A program made the position numbers and the translations under genes. From Tannerella sp. (GTDB lineage Bacteria; Bacteroidota; Bacteroidia; Bacteroidales; Tannerellaceae), in NCBI GenBank assembly GCA_031267935.1, contig JAIRYD010000021.1:1-36646 (forward strand): 36,646 nt of DNA, read 5' to 3'. This document shows positions 34,289-36,646 of the stretch, one piece after another. The notes under the pieces are model-generated. The model was not told the origin of the DNA and did not search any database. It saw nothing but the letters and a program-made list of their open reading frames with translations. Each line of letters begins with the position of its first letter. Position 1 is the first letter of the stretch.

Positions 34289-36010
34289 ATGAAAACATAT
34301 TTCAACATACGAACATTTTTCGTTCAAATCGCAATGATGTCGGCGCTCGCGCTGGCCTCGTGCAACGACTCCGAGTTTCTCGAAGAGCAGCCGAAAGATT
34401 TCCTTGCTCCGGACAATGCGTACAGCACGCTGGCGGGCGTCAAGCAGGGCATCACGGGGCTGCACTGGACGCTGCGCAACGACTGGTTTTTCGGCGAAGA
34501 GCAGCAGGACGTGATGAGCATCTACAAGGCGCTGGGCGCCGACATCGCCTTCCACGGCGAAGACCCGAACAGCACGCGCTTCCTGTGCAACTACGTGACT
34601 TACTTGAACCCCGCGTCGGAATACGTGCGTGAATACTGGCGTCGCCCGTACCGCATCATCCAGCGCGCCAACACGCTGCTGGCCGCGCTCGAAACGCTCG
34701 ACGAAACGCTCTGGGTCGCTCCGACGCAGAAGCAGGAATACATCGCCGAGACGCGTTTCTTCCGTGCATGGTCATACCGCCTGCTCGTTTCGTTCTTCGG
34801 CGACGTGCCGGTGGTGACGGACGTGATCGACGAAGCGAAAACCGACTTCGTCCGCGACCCGGCCGCGCAGGCCTACGCGCTGATGGAGGAAGACCTTTCC
34901 TTCGCCGTCCAGAATCTGCCCGACCCGGGCAAGGAAGAAGACCCCGGCCGCGTGACCAAAGGCGCCGCGCTGCATCTGCTGACGGAAGTCTATCTGATGC
35001 AGAAGAAATACAACGAAGCCGTGCAGGCGGCCACGCGTGTAATCAACGACTTCGGTTACGCGCTGATGACCGAACGCTTCGGTTCGACGATCGACGTCTT
35101 CGGCACCGGCGACGTCTACCTCGACCTCTTCTCCTACGGCAATCAGAACCTGTCCGAAAACAGGGAAGCCATCTGGGTGATCCAGTTCGAACCGCCCTCA
35201 GTCATCGGCGGCGCCAATGCCCGCGGCATACGCGCCTTCGGACCGGCATACTTCCGCATGGGCAACACGCCCGACGGCTTCCCCGCCTTCCGCGGCGAGT
35301 TCGTCAACGGCGCCTACACCGGCTATTCCGACACGCTCGGACGCGGCGTATCCTGGATACGGCCCACCAACCTGATGGTCTACAACGTATGGAGCGACAA
35401 CTGGAACAACGACATACGCAACGCGCCGCACAACATCAAGCGCGATTTCTATTACGACAATCCCGCCTCGGCCTACGACAAGCAGAAAATCGACTTCTCC
35501 CTCTATCCCGCCGACGCCGGACGCGATGCGATCCGCGACACGTGTCAGTACATCTATCCTTTCTTCATGAAACATGCCGACCCGCTGAACATCGAGAGCA
35601 ACGCGACCACCTCGGGCGGAGGCGACGTCTTCAAGGATCAGTATGCCATGCGTCTGGCCGAAACGTACCTCCTCCGTGCAGAAGCCTACCTGCAGCTGGG
35701 CGACAAGGCGCGTGCAGCCGACGACATCAACCGGGTGCGCAACCGCGCACATGCCAAACCGGCTACGGCGGACGAGATCGACATCGACTATCTGCTCGAC
35801 GAACGCGCACGCGAACTGTACGGCGAAACGTGCCGCTTCTACGTCCTGCGCCGCACCGGCAAACTCATCGAGCGCGTGCGGAAATACAACAACAACCCCC
35901 TGAATCCCGGCCTGAACATACAGGATCACCACGTGCTATGGCCCATACCGCAGATGCAGATAGATCTCAACATCAACGCACCGTTCCCGCAGAATCCGGG
36001 ATATAATTGA
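34289..36010 (+). CDS. SusD/RagB-type surface substrate-binding lipoprotein
   Basis: 573 residues. The lipobox LASC puts the lipidated Cys at residue 25, followed by NDSEFLEEQPKDFLAPDNAYST, the standard SusD beginning. The helical TPR scaffold is visible as YREYWRR-type and AETRFFRAWSYRLLVSFFGDVPVV segments. The C-terminal RagB/SusD part includes YAMRLAETYLLRAEAYLQLGDKARAADDINRVRNRA and DERARELYGE, and ends HVLWPIPQMQIDLN..FPQNPGY. It forms the lid of the SusC pore on the cell surface and lies 21 bases after it. No hydrolase, sensor or sigma factor gene follows within the window. Confidence 0.95.
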   Translation: MKTYFNIRTFFVQIAMMSALALASCNDSEFLEEQPKDFLAPDNAYSTLAGVKQGITGLHWTLRNDWFFGEEQQDVMSIYKALGADIAFHGEDPNSTRFLCNYVTYLNPASEYVREYWRRPYRIIQRANTLLAALETLDETLWVAPTQKQEYIAETRFFRAWSYRLLVSFFGDVPVVTDVIDEAKTDFVRDPAAQAYALMEEDLSFAVQNLPDPGKEEDPGRVTKGAALHLLTEVYLMQKKYNEAVQAATRVINDFGYALMTERFGSTIDVFGTGDVYLDLFSYGNQNLSENREAIWVIQFEPPSVIGGANARGIRAFGPAYFRMGNTPDGFPAFRGEFVNGAYTGYSDTLGRGVSWIRPTNLMVYNVWSDNWNNDIRNAPHNIKRDFYYDNPASAYDKQKIDFSLYPADAGRDAIRDTCQYIYPFFMKHADPLNIESNATTSGGGDVFKDQYAMRLAETYLLRAEAYLQLGDKARAADDINRVRNRAHAKPATADEIDIDYLLDERARELYGETCRFYVLRRTGKLIERVRKYNNNPLNPGLNIQDHHVLWPIPQMQIDLNINAPFPQNPGYN

Positions 36011-36052
36011 GCGATGAACCGTGAACGGTAAACGGTGAGCGCGGGCTTATCC

Positions 36053-36186
36053 CCCGACGCAGTCGGGAAGACAGCTCCATTCATCGCCCGTAAAGCCGTC
36101 ACGGACCGTCGGCCGGACTTACCGGCAGGAAAAGTATGCCCCGGCAGAGTCGACTTCGTCAGAGTCGGCTTCCGCCGGGGCCTACT
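36053..36186. other. Intergenic hairpins downstream of susD
   Basis: CCCGAC (36053-36058) and GTCGGG (36062-36067) form a tight hairpin. A larger one pairs GCCCCGGC (36138-36145) with GCCGGGGC (36174-36181), with AGTA and TACT outside. Just before them, 36011-36043 repeats words such as GAACGGTAAACGGT that resemble the GAACGA repeat family. There is no coding sequence here. Confidence 0.6.
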
Positions 36187-36230
36187 CATGCAGGCGGCGC
36201 TCCGACGCGTGTTTCCGCCACTTAAAGAAC

Positions 36231-36270
36231 GAGGCTCGTACCGTTACGGCGGTGCGGGCCTCTCCTTTTC
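36231..36270 (+). terminator. Probable terminator downstream of susD
   Basis: GAGGCTCGTACCG (36231-36243) pairs with CGGTGCGGGCCTC (36250-36262), all 13 positions if two G-T pairs are allowed, with a six-base loop and then TCCTTTTC. It is 220 bases after susD, so the earlier hairpins may share the task. Confidence 0.5.
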
Positions 36271-36290
36271 GGCCCGTACCGCTGATATTA

Positions 36291-36399
36291 TATACTGTGC
36301 GCGATGTGGTTTTATGAACGATGAACGATGAACGATGAACGATAAACAATGAATCCGGTCATCGTTTATCGTTCATTATTTATTGCTCATCGTTAAACT
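36291..36399. repeat. Interspersed GAACGATGAAC element, copy at 36.3 kb
   Basis: Same organisation as 25269-25364: TATACTGTGCGCG, then four TGAACGA words, the centre GATGAATCCGGTCATC or close to it, inverted TTATCGTTCAT words, and CGTTAAACT at the end. It shares no coding capacity with its flanks. Confidence 0.8.
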
Positions 36400-36427
36400 C
36401 GCAATGTTAGACCGTGTGAAGTACGGC

Positions 36428-36646
36428 AAAGCATATACGGCGTAATTGTGAATGCAGTGAAGCAGTCCGGGCTGTCCGCTGTATGGATTGCTTCGTGCCT
36501 CGCAATGACGGTACGAATCTCGCCTTTTCGGTCTGTCCCGCTGATATTATAATAAAGCATATACGACGTCATTGCGAACGCAGTGAAGCAGTCCGGGCTG
36601 TCCGCTGTATGGATTGCTTCGTGTCTCGCAATGACGGTACGAATCT
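36428..36646. repeat. 126-bp tandem repeat, cut by the window end
   Basis: Copy one (36428-36553) and copy two (36554-36646, incomplete) are about 95 percent alike over the shared part, with a period of 126. Each contains the imperfect palindrome GTCATTGCGA...TCGCAATGAC (36568-36577 and 36626-36635 in copy two). A diverged relative forms 1-130. This type of CGCAATGAC palindrome occurs in many bacterial genomes. Confidence 0.85.

Overview
The window looks like a chromosomal segment of a member of the Bacteroidales (Bacteroidota), probably near Tannerella, Parabacteroides or Porphyromonas. The reasons are a SusC/SusD pair, a CoaX with the EQGNT start typical of the group, the GH133-GT4-GH57 glycogen cluster known from Bacteroides, a very large SecA, and several promoters matching the Bacteroidota pattern TTTG / about 20 nt / TAnnTTTG. 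Species cannot be fixed from the sequence alone. I saw no rRNA, tRNA, CRISPR array, phage gene or transposase.

Layout. 1-1243: no gene; a palindromic repeat, a ten-unit 21-bp tandem array and a foldback inverted repeat. 1244-4062 (minus): DUF4105 membrane protein followed by an alkaline-phosphatase-fold protein that has lost its catalytic residues. 4365-10595 (plus): coaX, outer membrane beta-barrel, TPR protein, lptC, PpiD-like periplasmic chaperone (envelope biogenesis). 10666-11709: rlmN. 11757-16944: DUF4837 lipoprotein, pdxA, then a four-gene lipid-type cassette (cytidylyltransferase, SDR, CDP-alcohol phosphotransferase, acyltransferase). 17117-20437: secA. 20438-21173: a sixteen-unit 21-bp tandem array and other repeats. 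21174-25208: porin, imelysin, di-heme cytochrome operon, probably for iron handling. 25401-30407 (minus): glycogen debranching enzyme, glycogen synthase-type GT4, GH57 protein, queF. 30761-36010: a long leader followed by susC and susD. 36011-36646: hairpins, an interspersed repeat and a 126-bp tandem repeat related to the left end of the window.

The most unusual region is the leader of susC. A promoter is followed by a small reading frame that runs into about 25 AG dinucleotides, and then by an intrinsic terminator directly before susC. In the repeat length seen here the small frame stops before the terminator. In the other two phases it stays open through the terminator, and one of them ends in an ATGA overlap with the susC start codon. 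This architecture would allow slipped-strand changes in the repeat to switch susCD expression through translation-dependent read-through. This is an inference from the sequence.

Repeats are unusually rich between operons: two arrays with the same 21-bp period, at least three copies of a GAACGATGAAC-type element, a foldback element and a 126-bp tandem element. They occupy intergenic space and produce long spurious reading frames that should not be taken as genes.
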